From Poa pratensis (Eukaryota; Streptophyta; Magnoliopsida; Poales; Poaceae): 64,000 nt of DNA. Of this stretch, positions 35,227 to 46,278 are shown one piece after another (the stretch's first letter is position 1; each line of letters opens with the position of its first letter). The position numbers and the translations under genes are program-made. Under the pieces are notes generated by a model. It saw nothing but the letters and a program-made list of their open reading frames with translations. It did no database searches and was not told where the DNA came from. The stretch spans positions 47,585,879 through 47,649,878 of the forward strand of contig CAMZMU010000062.1 in the NCBI GenBank assembly GCA_947311845.1, given 5' to 3'.

Positions 35227-36814
35227 TGATGTCTACGCACGCTTCTATTCTTGTAGACAGTGTTGGGCCTCCAAGAGCAGAGGTTTGTAGAACAGCAGCA
35301 AGTTTCCCTTAAGTGAATCACCCAAGGTTTATCGAACTCAGGGAGGTAGAGGTCAAAGATATCCTCTCAAGCAACCCTGCAATTAAGATACAAGAAGTCT
35401 CTTGTGTCCCCAACACACCCAATACACTTGTCAGATGTATAGGTGCACTAGTTCGGCGAAGAGATAGTGAAATACAAGTGATATGGATGATTATAAGTAG
35501 TAACTGCAATCTGAAATAAAGATGGCAGCAAGCAAACATGTAGCAGAACTTGTTGTAAACGGTGTTTCAATGCTTAGAAACAAGGCCTAGGGATCATACT
35601 TTCACTAGTGGACACTCTCAACAATGATCTCATAACTGAATAAGTAAAAGCTACTCTTAAACACTCTCTTGTTGGATAACAAACACCATTCATTGTGTAG
35701 GGCTACAAAAGCACACCTCAAGCCGGAGTAAACAAGCGCCACAACGTCATAAAGGAATCACACACGGTGCACACACTGTCACCTTTACACCGTGGAGAGT
35801 ACCGGAGTTCATATTAAAGTAACCTATAGAGTGCATAATAGATAAAGAGTAACATCTACATATTCAACTAGATTAGCACAACTGAACACAAGTAAATACT
35901 GCTCGGGATTATTCTCCTTCTTGATAACACAAGAGTACTACGTGTAGGGCTGCAAAAGCACTCCTCAAAGTCTGAGTAAACAAACACCACAGTTCCCAAG
36001 AATAAGCCATGATAAATATCTAAATTATTCATAGAGTCACACAAGTACCCACACTGTCACCTTGATACCGTGTTGTCACAACGACTCCAGAAACTAGACA
36101 AAATCACTTGAGTAGCATAAACATTATTAATGTATTCAGCGATACTAGCAATACACATGATCACATAAAGATCACACCATGGGAGAGAGAGATGAACCAC
36201 ATAGCTACCGGTAGAGCCCTCAGCCTCGGGGGAGAACTACTCCCTCCTCATCATGGGAGTCAGCAGCGGCGATGAAGATGGCGGTGGTGTCGATGGAGAT
36301 GACTCCGGGGGCAATTCCCCGTCCCGGCAGCGTGCCGGAACAGAGACTTCTGTCCCCCGAAACTTGTCGTCGATGGCGGCGGCGCTGCGGAACTCTTCTG
36401 GAAATATGACTTGGTGTTTTAGGGTTTTCGCGTCTGAGGCAATATATAGGCGAAGGGGCAACGTCGGTGGAGGCTCGAGGGGCCCACACCACCTGTGGCG
36501 CGGCAGGGGGCCCACCGCGCCGAGGTGTGGTTTGGCCACCTCGGCCCCTCCTTCGTCTCTCCTTCGGACTCCGTGACGGTGCTGGAAAAATAGGGACGTG
36601 GCCTTTTGTTTCGTGCAATTCCGAGAATATTCGCAGAAGTACTTTTCTGAAACCAAAAACAGCAGAAAACAGGGAACTGGCACTGTGGCATCTTGTTAAT
36701 AGGTTAGTCCCAGAAAATGCATAAAAATGATATAAAGTGTATATAAAACATATAGCAATTGGTATAATATAAGCATGGAACATCAGAAATTATAGATACG
36801 TTGGAGACGTATCA
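35227..36814 (-). repeat. RLG-3 right LTR (5' LTR)
   Basis: 1588 bp, near-identical to the left LTR (one small indel near 36517). TATA candidate on the minus strand at 36441-36448. Primer-binding site just inside, about 35197-35216. Confidence 0.9.
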
Positions 36815-38344
36815 GTTTTCCAATTACACCAACACACTCTTATGCATATATTAGGACCCTAACTAGGATTTGGTGGGATTCTGACGCTCAGGCGAAACAC
36901 ACGAAAGTTTACCCCCGTGGTCAATCGTGTCGTCTACCCCTTTGACCGGCCTCGATAGGGGCTTGACCAATGGACTTTTATACTTGGTTGTGTTAGGGTA
37001 GGACATGTGAAAATTTAAAACTAACTTCTATTAGACATTCCATCTAAATCATATAGAATTCCTATTCCTACACACTTTTCGTACCCTAGAATAAAAGGAG
37101 ACCGTAGCGCGGGGAGCTGAGTCTCTTGGCTATTTCAACATCATCCCATCACTCTTCTATACACATCATATCATTCTTCTAACTTGGTCTTTTCTATGTC
37201 AAAATATCTTCACTACTAAGACCCATCTCGATCAAAATCTCGGGCAGTTGACCCGGTTTGCGGTAGATTACCATGTCGTCTATGCCTTAAACGACATGGG
37301 TTAGACCAAATGACTTTTATCCTTGGTTGTGTAAGGGTATAGGTCCTATTAACATTAAAAACCAACTTTGAGCCCATGTTATCACATGAGAATCCATCGG
37401 TGCACCCGAAGTGGACAGTTTGACCTACCAGTGCAGGTATACTCCTTCATGCGTGATATGTTTCGTCGGTGAAGTTGGTCAGACCTATAGGAGTTGAATA
37501 TTGGATATTTCCACCTACCAACACACTCTTATGCATATATTAGGGCCAAACCAATAGGATTAGCTTGGATCGATTGCGACGCTCGGACGCGCCATGTATG
37601 TCGAAACCCACGATAATTAATCGTGCCCCATGTCGTCAGTCGTGTCGTCTACTCCTTGACCGGCCTTGAGAGGTGTTAGACACATATGCTTTTATCCTTC
37701 GTTGTGTTAGGGTAGGTCATATGGACAGTTAAAACCAACTTAATTTGAGCCTGTGTTATCACATGAATCCATCCAGTGCACCCAAAGTAGGAGTTTAGTT
37801 GTGTAATTTTATAAGTGCTAGAGCTCAACCTTCGTACAAGATAACCGTGGTCAATTTGTAAAGCTGGCCATACCTAGGATTTTGATGTTGGTTTTCCAAT
37901 TACCAACACACTCCTATGCATACATTAGGACACTAACTAGGATTTGGTGGGATTCTGACGCTTAGGCGAAACACACGAAGTTTACCCCTGTGGTCAATCG
38001 TGTCGTCTACCCCTTTGACCGGCCTCGATAGGGGCTTAACCAATGGACTTTTATACTTGGTTGTGTTAGGGTAGGACATGTGAAAATTTAAAACTAACTT
38101 TGAGCCAATGTTATCACATGACTTCATCTGGTGCACCCGAAGTGGGAGTTTAGTTGTATAAGTTTCGTCGAAAGCCTTGGAAGTTAACCTAGTGGTCAAC
38201 TGTGATCGGCCTTGAGAGGGGTTATACACATATATGCTTTTAAAACCAATTTCGAGCCCATGTTTATCACAACAGAATTCTCCAAAAAAAAGTGTTACGA
38301 CATTGACACAACATAAATATACATGGTTGTTAACATTCAAGCTT

Positions 38345-39221
38345 CAATTTTCTGAAACGGGGCAAAAGCTAGCTTCAATTTGACACACAACATCGATTGA
38401 GCGCCATCTCCACCTGCGCCCCTCCAATCTCCCGCCGTCTTCCCGAGCGCGCGTCCCCTCCCCGTCGCCGGCCTCCACGAGCGCGTGCCTCGTCGACGAC
38501 GCCGCCGCATCCAACCCTAATCTAAACAAAAAACGGCCACCGGGTCATCTGCCGCGGCGGCGCCACTACTCGCTATCGGAGAAGACAAAGGCCGGTTGAG
38601 GCGCTGGCGGCGCCGCACCTCATCCCACTCCCGCGCGTGAGCGGTGTGCTCGGCGTCCTGCCGAGACCCTGCTCGAGACGCACCTCGTTCATCACCTCCT
38701 CAAACTCGGCATCCGCACGACGACGCTTCTCCGCGCGGCGCTCCGAGCCCACGGACTTCGCCAGAACGCGCGCTTCCAGCTCGACGGGGTCGACGATCCT
38801 GACGAGCTCAATCGACGCTTGAGTAAGACTCATCGTTGCTGGGCTCGGTAGAGGGTGCCGGCAGCGGTGGGGCAAGCGTGACGGCCCTCGAGGACCCAGC
38901 CTCTCCATCATGGCGGCGCGGCGGTGGAGTAGGAGAATTGGGCCTGGGGGTGCGCAGGCCATTCCAGTTCGTTAAGCGGCGGCGGCCACGCCTGCGGCCC
39001 ACACCCGAGTGGCGGAGGCGGCGCTCCTCCCCGTCGTCGCTCACGGCAGGAGAACCTCCACCGCCGCTCCCGTGAAGGCCGCCACGGGCGCGCCCGGATG
39101 TGGATGACATGGAGCGAGGAGGCGAGAAGGCGTGAACGGAGAGTGTCGAGGAGGAGACGATAATTTGGGGAATAAATTTGGCCGATGATGAGGCGGGAAA
39201 TGCTACGCATATGGCGCGCAA
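38345..39221 (-). pseudogene. Fragment of a CACTA-associated ORF (Ser/Pro/Arg-rich N-terminus, coiled segment)
   Basis: On the minus strand from about 39110 a frame beginning MSSTSGRARGGLHGS leads into a Pro/Ser-rich region that stops near 38810. A second frame continues with VDPVELEARVLAKSVGSER and RRADAEFEEVMNEVRLEQGL, a charged helical stretch. One frameshift joins them. The surrounding sequence is GC-rich with CpG. The type of sequence suggests the N-terminal part of the coiled-coil gene whose C-terminal exon lies at 40603 on the opposite strand; the two would have been separated by an inversion. No known domain. Confidence 0.35.
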
Positions 39222-40602
39222 CGCGAATCTGAAACATCTTTTCCTCTCGCCAAGTTTGTTGAACGGTCATACTTGGTCAACCATCCATGGTTTTCAAGCT
39301 AGATCTGACGGTCACAATTCGGCGCTAGGGTATGATTGAACGGTCACAGATCGACGCTAGGGTTAGAAGTGGGCTGCGGGGTTATGGCGGGGTCTACGAA
39401 CAATCTTGTTTTATGTACGGGTACTTTCATGTAAAAATGTAATAATATGAAGATTAATTCAATATAAACCTTCACCAAAACCCTAACACTGTATGGATGG
39501 AATATGTGTTGCAGGAGTTTTTTTTGACTCATTTGGACAATATCAGAAAAAACTTGCTTGTAAATTGGGCTATTTACCCCTGCTATTGAGCTCATTTGGA
39601 GCACATTTTTCATGAATATGAGTTTTACTACGCAGAAGAGATCGAATTGACACTACATATAGATGGAAGTGTGGGAGTTTAGTTGTGTATTAAGTGCAGA
39701 ACCTTCGTACGGGATAAGTGTCGTATGTGAAGCGGGCCACACCTAGGACTTTGATATTGGCTTTTCCAATGTACCAACACATGTGGTCAACATCGTCATC
39801 TCCCCCTTTGTATATAGACAATGTACTTTTATCCTTGGTTGTGTTAGGGTAGGTCATATGAACATTTAATTTGAGCCAATGTTATCACATGCGTGACTCC
39901 ATCCGGTGCACCCGAAGTGGGAGTTTAGTTGTGTAAGTGCAGAACCTTCGCACATGAGAAGTGTCGTATGTTAGGATTTTGATGTTGTCGTTTCCAATGT
40001 ACCAACACACTCTTATGCATATATCACGGCCCTACATAGGATTAGGTGGTATTCCGACACACCGTAGCGCCATTTTCATCGAAACCCTAGGAAATTGACC
40101 TAGTAGTCAACCGTGACCGGTCTCGAGAGGGGTTGGACCAGTGGCGGAGCTACGGCATTTGGAACTAGGGTCCCCGAGCCCTCCCCGAGCGCGCGCCAGA
40201 TCCGCTCCGCAGCCCTCCCCGAGCGCGCGCCCCCTCCCCGTCGCCGGCCTTCTTGAACGCGCCACATCGCCGTCCTCCCGGAGGTATGACGACCTCTCCC
40301 CACCCAACGCATTCCCGTGCTCGTCGCCCTCGCGATTTTTGACGAAATGTCTAGGAGTGTAGTATTATTTAATTTAGGTGTCTAATAATTATGTTTATCG
40401 TGATGCTCCTTTATTATGCTATTATTTTAGTTTGTAATGTTTGATATATATAGTGCCCGTACGTTCACGATGGTTTTGTTTCCCGTCGGCTACCCTAACG
40501 TCGAATATTCGGACGTGGTATATTCTCTTTACAAATTAGTAATTTCATTTTGTGTGTCCACAAAATCATGCCGATAAAGTTGACATAGATTTCTTTATTT
40601 AG

Positions 40603-40917
40603 GATTCCATATGTGAACCGGATGTGCCTACCGATTTGCAATTGGTTGTTGCGAGGTTAAATATTGTTGAAGAGGAAAACCAGGAGTTGAAAGAAAAACT
40701 GAACAGACTAGAAGAAAAGAAAATGTTATCAGAGCTGTCTGCTGCCGATACCATTGATGCTCAGAAGATCAAGTTGGACGAATACAAGTTGAAGCTTCGA
40801 AAGATGAGAAGATATGCCATCGATAAGGAGGCTTGGTTTCATTATGCAGTTGGATCCATTGTCACCTTTATTGCAATTTTTACCGGAGTCATTATTTTAT
40901 TTGGACTCACTAGATGA
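40603..40917 (+). CDS. Terminal exon of a coiled-coil, tail-anchored membrane protein
   Basis: A splice acceptor (TTTCTTTATTTAG, ending 40602) opens a 104-residue frame ending TGA 40915-40917. After VPTDLQLVVARLNIVEEENQ come heptads rich in Glu, Lys and Leu, a second helix (IKLDEYKLKLRKMRRYAID), then a hydrophobic segment VGSIVTFIAIFTGVIILFGL two residues from the end. That is the layout of a tail-anchored protein with its coiled coil in the cytosol. The upstream exon is not clear; a candidate lies inverted at 38345-39221. It is internal to CACTA-B. I know of no function; its presence inside a DNA transposon is odd. Confidence 0.5.
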   Translation, partial: DSICEPDVPTDLQLVVARLNIVEEENQELKEKLNRLEEKKMLSELSAADTIDAQKIKLDEYKLKLRKMRRYAIDKEAWFHYAVGSIVTFIAIFTGVIILFGLTR

Positions 40918-41114
40918 TTGTATCTTAGGATAAGAAGGCTTGGTTTCATTATCGCTTCAAGTTGAGACATTGTTGCGCTTGCAGTTGGTCTGTTTGTTCT
41001 AATTGGGCATTGTAAGTAGATTTGGGTAGATCGATATGTTCTCTCAAATATGTAACTATTAATTGGTCTGCACTCAATATTATACACCTATGTTCGACCT
41101 AAAAGCTTCTGACC

Positions 41115-41639
41115 ATGCATCTTTATCCTCATCAGATGGACAGAAGATGTGTCATTGCAGATTTCCCAGGTTTTGCTAGAGTTTGCCAAGAAATATGGTT
41201 CAAGGGTGTCCTTACTCAAGATGTGCTTGCCACGGCTGATGCTCTTCTGTGGAGTATCAATGATTATCCAGCTTTGGGCACTATGGCAGGAAGAAGAGTG
41301 ACAGGTTATAAAGCCGCCACAGCTGATGCTCTTCTGTGGAGTATCAATGATTATCCAGCTTTGGGCACTATGGCAGGAAGAACAGTGACATGTTATAAAG
41401 CATGTTGTCACTGCTACCATGAAGCTCTGTCAGTAACTTCGAATGTTGAACATGTAAATCATAGAATGGTGAGGTGGTTGGAGAGGGAACTCCTATTTGG
41501 TGTGGAAGTTGAAGAGGGATCTCAGTTTGCTGCACCTGAGATTGTCCTGCAGGATTTACCACCTGAAGAGAATTATGATACACATGGAGATGTATCACAG
41601 TTTGCTGACGAAGTTGAAGAGCTACCTTGTGATTCTTAG
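41115..41639 (+). pseudogene. Transposase_21-like remnant with an in-frame 87-bp duplication
   Basis: The 174-residue frame contains LLWSINDYPALGTMAGRRVT, the pattern of the Transposase_21 block around a candidate catalytic Asp (relatives: TINDFPAYG..SG). This segment is duplicated in tandem, 41231-41317 and 41318-41404, 29 codons each, keeping frame. It is followed by KACCHCYHEAL, a zinc-like Cys/His set, then an acidic tail ending at 41639. Only this part of the transposase survives. It is probably the residue of the CACTA-B transposase gene. Confidence 0.5.
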
Positions 41640-42336
41640 GCACTTGTCAGGCATTTGTCGTTGAACTGTAATGTAGAACTACCTTATGAATCTGTGCTAC
41701 TACCTTAATTTTTATTAGTTTGTTTGCATTCGGCTGTGGAACTAAAATGTGGAAGCACTGCTCCGTTAATGTATTAGAACTAATGGTACTCTATGTCGTA
41801 TTTAGACAAATCGTTCTGTATGTTGTCGAACATATATAATCGAAAATTTCTGTACGCTCTGAATTAGGATTCAACTGGACATGAAATGACTCACCTGCAT
41901 CTTCTTTCGATCGATGTAGCCACTATATATACTTATGTGAACTGGAGGAAATTTCTGTATGCGTAATATCATTTGAACCTTGTAGTCTTTGTGGTATATG
42001 AATGTGCATTATCATTTCAACCCCTCTCGACAACCCTGTCGAGTGTCGATCACCTCATGTCTCGTTACAGGCAGACAGTCGTAGCAGTTGCGTACTGAGG
42101 CGGTTCATGGGCCCATCCGTTGGTCGGTAATTACTCGCGTGTTGTAAATGTGGGAGGCAAAGAGGCGGCTTGGCATTGCACGGGCGGCGGCGAGGCATGC
42201 AGCGGTTCCATCTTTGCCACACTTTCTTCTCAACTTCCACGCCCCGTTGCGGTTTCCAGCGCATTCCATTTCTTCCACCGCCCTTTCCTCTATCTTTTCT
42301 CACTGTTCACCCGTCCCCTTCCTCTCGATCACCGCC
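41640..42336. other. Spacer and leader of the CACTA-B exonuclease gene
   Basis: AT-rich to about 42050, then a GC-rich leader ending in ACCGCC before the ATG at 42337. No other gene seen. Confidence 0.5.
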
Positions 42337-43438
42337 ATGGCCGAAACCTTCACGCAAGTGGAGACGTTCTCTATCCATGATGGGCAGAGCATCGATGTGG
42401 TGTACACCAATGATCTCACGGAGGTCGTGAGGAACCTAGACATGTACGAGCGTATGCTTGAAGGCAAGGATCCGGAGGACAGGTTCATGGGGCTAGACCT
42501 AGAGTACACGTCGGCTGGTCCGAACTACGACTTAGCACAGTTGGTCGCCGTCGTTCAACTCTGCTTGGATAAGAAAGTACTGGTATTCCAGTACTCTATG
42601 TATGTAAAAAACCCCGATCGAGTAATCTTTGTTCGACCAACCTCCTCTCATTAGATTAATTAGATTTAACCCGATCTAGTAGATTAGAATAATTAGATTT
42701 AACCCGATCTAGTAATCTGTTTGACCAAACCTCCTCTGTTTTGGATTAAATAGCATATGAAGATCTCTTGTTAATTACCTAGTTTTAACTTCTTCACATA
42801 TATGAAACTGCAGTTGTGGCTTGCAAGCCCAGGATGAATGCCCTCAGGCGTTGTATGATTTCCTTCGTTCGAAAGGAATTTTATTCGCTTCCGTCGACAT
42901 AAGGCGTGACAGAGACGTCATGATGACTACCTGGCCGCGCTTCTTCATTCTACCAAAGTTTCATGTGGATATTCAAGACCTTTTTCGGGTGGACGGAGTT
43001 GAGAGAACTAGCATGGCTGTCCTGGCAGACGCATTGATCTCCAACTTCTACCTGCGCATGAAGAACGACTTCCCAAAGGAACGACATGAATGCTGGGAGG
43101 AGTCCCCACTTGAGGAAATCAACCTGAGATATGCAGCTGTGGATGGCTATGTCTACTTCGAGTTGTACCGCAAGCTCAAGATCATCGAGAGGGGCCGAGC
43201 GCACCTTGTCCCAATTGCACCACCGCCACCAGCACCACAGCCCCCTATAGCAACGTACTGTCCCAGTTGCTTAGAGAAGGAAGAAGAAGAAAGCTCGAGA
43301 GGCGCCAAGCGTGCTAGGCGGTTCATGTCTCCGCCCGGGAGCGACGACGAAGGGGCGCCAAGCGCGCTAGCTAGTGGCTCGGGTGATGATGCTGCCTGGA
43401 AGAAGCAGGCCGACGAGGTTGATGATGGGAGTTGGTGA
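42337..43438 (+). CDS. DEDDy-type 3'-5' exonuclease (WRN/RNase-D-like) carried by CACTA-B, two exons
   Basis: ATG 42337 lies in a good plant context (ACCGCCATGG). Exon 1 is 42337-42599 and exon 2 is 42814-43438; the 214-bp intron has GT/AG borders and the joined frame is 295 codons. Exonuclease motifs of the DEDD superfamily are complete: GLDLEYT (Asp54, Glu56), FASVDIRRD (Asp120) and YAAVDGY (Tyr194, Asp198, the Y-x3-D of the DEDDy type). After the domain come a Pro-rich linker, CPSC, a basic patch RGAKRARRF that could be a nuclear signal, and an acidic tail. Related enzymes degrade DNA or RNA from the 3' end with two metal ions. The gene is on the right side of CACTA-B, reading towards the terminus. 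It appears intact; substrate is unknown. Confidence 0.8.
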
Positions 43439-44055
43439 TCTTCAGCGCGCGCGGCGCCGCACATATATCATGATCCCAGATGTGCCCCCGGCCGGCCGGT
43501 TTTACTATAATTTAGAAGGATTAGCGCTGTTAATTTGCTTCAAACAATATGCTAGTAGTGTGTGACTGTGAATTTGTGTTAATAGCTAGGTTTAATTGCT
43601 ACTCTCTATCGGTACAACATGTGAATTTATCTTATATATGTGTGTGTGCCTGTGATTTGTGTTATAGGTTTAATATTGCTATACTCTCTATATATCTGTA
43701 CTTTTGCATGCCCTGTACGATGATCGGTGTATCGAGAGAACCTGCCCGCGCTTCTATTCGTTTGCATGCTTTGTGTTGAACTGATGTCCATGTGCTGTGA
43801 GACGAAAATCTGAGACGTTCTAAGTGAGTCCAAGCCAGTTTCGTCGAAGGAAACTGAGTTCAAGCTGGGCTAATGGGCCGCGGACGAAAATCCGCGACGT
43901 AAAATACGCGAAACGTCACGCGCGACCGGCCCATTACTGGAAACCCCAAAACGTCGAGATCAATATCAACTTTTCAGCCCACCACGACGAAGACACTCGA
44001 CGTTATGGGAACGTCGCCGAAAAAACTTGGTGGATGGCCGGATTTTTTTGTAGTG
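43439..44055. other. CACTA-B right subterminal and terminal region
   Basis: From about 43800 the sequence is rich in ACGTC/GACGA motifs and ends in the inverted terminal repeat at 44055. No gene. Confidence 0.7.
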
Positions 44056-44578
44056 GAAACAACCAGGTGTCGACATACATATGTATCTCGCGCTGTTGAA
44101 AGAGGAGTTAGCCACGTTGTGGGAGACGCCAGCCCGTGCGTGGGATGCCTACACTGGAGATTATTTCGACATGAGAGCCGCGCTGCTCACGACAGTGCAG
44201 GACTATCCTGGTTGCTCATATGTATCGGCCCAGGTAGGCCACGGATTCTGCGCATGTGTCAGGTGCATGGATGAGACCCCGCATCTCCAGCTACCAAGGG
44301 ATCCCGGGTCTTCGAAAACCGTGTTCTCAGGGTCTCGAAGGTGGCTTCGCATGGATCACCCGTGGAGGAAACGTGGTGACCTGTTCAATGGTAAGGACGA
44401 GCTCGAAAGAACCCCGCGCCCGAGGAGCGGCACAGAAATCGACGAGATTTTGAAAAATTGGGAGGAGTGCCTGCGCCGGGAAAGAAGCGACCGAGGGTAG
44501 ATCCGCTGCTGGGTGTATGGAAAGCGAGGTCTTTTATCCACGACTTGGAGTACTGGAAGGTCCTCCACACGCCCCATA
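44056..44578 (+). pseudogene. CACTA-A transposase, part 2 (Transposase_21 core)
   Basis: Directly after the GAA duplication the frame continues from part 1: KQPGVDIHMYLALLKEEL, then TTVQDYPGCS with a candidate catalytic Asp, the CVRC set, and HRRFL/DHPWR-like WLRMDHPWRKRGDLFNGK. A frameshift near 44465 moves the frame to VDPLLGVWKARSFIHDLEYW. At 44578 it is interrupted by CACTA-C and resumes at 50348. Residues at the joint read HTPH-NLDVMH, exactly the family pattern, which confirms that 44579-50347 is an insertion. Confidence 0.9.
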
Positions 44579-44599
44579 CACTAGTAGGGAAGTGCCTTT

Positions 44600-44880
44600 A
44601 TGTGGCGCACCAAAAACTGTTTCTGTGGCGCATGGTCGGTGCGCCACAGAATCCTCGCCACAAAAATATTATTTCTGTGGCGCATGGCACCATGCGCCAC
44701 AGAAAGTATACAATTTTGTGGCGCACCTCCAGAGTGCGCCACTAAATTATGTTCCATGCGCCACAGAAAGAATTTCGATTATTTGCTCTATTCGACAATA
44801 ATGTATCTGTGGCGCACTTTGTTCGTGCGCCACAGAATATGGTGCGCCGCAAAATTATTTGCCGTGCGCCACTAAATTGT
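44600..44880. repeat. CACTA-C left subterminal repeats
   Basis: Alternating TGTGGCGCAC and GTGCGCCAC, about ten copies, as in CACTA-A and CACTA-D. Confidence 0.85.
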
Positions 44881-45136
44881 TTGCTGTATATATTATCGAT
44901 TATTTGTTGTATTATCGATTATTTGCTGTATTTGACAATAATACAGGTATATTACAGTATTTATACAGAAAATAATAGAAACAGTAATATATTTTGACAC
45001 GGTATTAAAACAGACAGATAAATATGTCTTAACCAAGTACAGTGGAACATCAGTCTACATAGATAAGTGGACAAGTCAACATAAAACATAGTACGGAAAG
45101 AAGTGGACAAGTCGCTCTATGGGTCGTCGTCCCTAT

Positions 45137-45978
45137 TCATCTGATCCCAGAACATCGGATCTGCGGTGTCATCAGTGTCCTTGCTCCCCACGGCTGACCC
45201 GAAAGAGTGCGGAACGGAGGTATGCCGTCCCGCTTATTCATCTCGACCCAATGCCTAGGGTCGCTGCGGTGATAAGCATTGGGGTTCGGCGGCCCGAACA
45301 TCCATAGTAGCTGCTGCTTCGACTCCTGCCACTCCTGGTGCCGCTGCTGCTGCCGCTCCTCCAACGCCTGCTGCCGCTCCTGCTGCCGCTTCTGCCGCCG
45401 CTGCTCAGAGTCGGAATCCCAGTCCTTCTCCCATTTCTCCTCCTGCTGCTCCTCCTCCTCCGCCCAGATCCCAAGAGAAGTGATGTCGTCGTCAGTAGGA
45501 CCGGCGCCGTGGGAAGGACCGGTGCCGTACGAAGGACCGGCGCCGTGGGAAGGACCGGTGCCATACGAAGGACCAGCACCGTCAAAAGGACTAGTGCCGA
45601 ACTGCTGGTAGGACATCAAGTTTGGCTCGTTCTGCAGGAGATGCCTCACATACGGGTCGTCCTGGGGCGTGCGTTGCGACGTGCGATCTGTGCCTCAGCC
45701 AACCAGTGCTCCATCTCCTTGGCCATTTCCACCTGTCTGATCCCATCCGGTATGAACTCATTCACACGGTGGCGATCCACTGGATAGTTCAGATCCTTAT
45801 CTTTCTTCTTATCACCGTACTCGTGTACGGCGAAATAATCATAGGCGCGCGCCGCCTCCTCCGCTGTATTAAACTGCCCAGCCCAGTGCTTCCTCTTGTT
45901 GATATGGATCTGACATCCATACACGTACCGACCAAGCTTCTTCCTATAGCACGCCCTCACACCCTTAAACCCGGCCAT
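45137..45978 (-). pseudogene. AP2-like DNA-binding-domain protein carried by CACTA-C (one frameshift)
   Basis: ATG 45978 opens a frame whose residues 3-66 look like an AP2/ERF domain: GFKGVR (compare YRGVR), a basic beta-sheet region with YGCQIHINKRKHWAGQF, TAEEAARAYD (the RAYD helix) and a closing LNYP. After a segment MAKEMEHWLAEAQ the frame ends at 45646. A second frame picks up from about 45655, with VRHLLQNEPNL, five Gly/Pro/Ser repeats (GAGPSYGTGPSHG), an acidic stretch and a long Gln/Arg/Glu-rich helix; it ends at 45137. A single-base indel near 45660 separates them. AP2 domains bind DNA in plant transcription factors and in some mobile nucleases. The substitution pattern is far from canonical ERF proteins. 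Whether it binds the transposon is unknown. Confidence 0.6.
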
Positions 45979-46278
45979 TCCGTGAAACTAAAACATATTA
46001 AAAACAAATTCATTAGAATCAAAAAACTACACAACTATATACTACAAACTACACAATGTTGAAATTACACAATATAAACCAATGAACAGAACTAAAATTA
46101 TTTTTAGCAAAGTCATGCCAAAATTATATTCATGCATGTAGGGACATTGATCAAATATGCATAAGTATAACTAATACATCTTGATCCCATGAATAATTTG
46201 GTCCATTTTTATTTAACCCTAATACATCGCGAATAATATCACTAATACATCTCCTCTCCCATGCATGAACCTCTGAAA

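Larger units (their letters stand above)
29950..36814 (-). mobile_element. RLG-3: complete non-autonomous gypsy (Athila-like) element without gag-pol
   Basis: LTRs 29950-31534 and 35227-36814 begin TGATGTCTACGCACGC and end GGAGACGTATCA. GTTTT flanks both sides (29945-29949, 36815-36819). On the minus strand a primer-binding-like TGGCGCCGTTGCCGGGG lies 10 bp inside the right LTR, and a purine tract (reverse of AGCATCCCCAAGCTTAG) abuts the left LTR, so it is transcribed leftwards. The interior is 3.7 kb, mostly non-coding, with one broken ORF near the primer site. LTRs are almost identical, so insertion is recent. Its LTRs and most interior match RLG-4, which does carry gag and protease. Confidence 0.92.
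29571..40140. repeat. Diverged tandem repeats of about 390 bp in CACTA-B
   Basis: Units share CAACACACTCTTATGCATAT, GACCGGCCT(T/C)GA, TTGGTTGTGTTAGGGTAGG, GAGCCCATGTTATCACATGA and GTGCACCCGAAGTGGGAG. Units or part-units are at 29571-29949 (continuing at 36820), 36829-37515, 37516-37900, 37901-38290, 39660-39770 and 39771-40140. RLG-3 is inserted in one unit. A larger block (29040-29945) is also duplicated as 37025-37885. Confidence 0.7.
12658..44055. mobile_element. CACTA-B: 31.4-kb CACTA element (12.7 kb without nested insertions)
   Basis: Left end CACTACAAAAAATCCGGC at 12658; right end is the inverse, CACTACAAAAAAATCCGGCC reading leftwards from 44055. Both sides are flanked by the trinucleotide GAA (12655-12657, 44056-44058), the 3-bp duplication expected for CACTA. 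It lies inside the CACTA-A transposase, which reads in frame across the empty site. Nested in it are RLG-2 and RLG-3. Its own sequence holds a tnpA-like gene (minus), tandem repeats, a coiled-coil tail-anchored protein, a transposase remnant and an exonuclease gene. No full Transposase_21 is present, so it is probably non-autonomous. Subterminal regions (12658-12811 with 24668-25200, and 43800-44055) share CGACGTTTC- and GACCGGCCCAT-like motifs, unlike those of the other CACTAs here. Confidence 0.9.
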
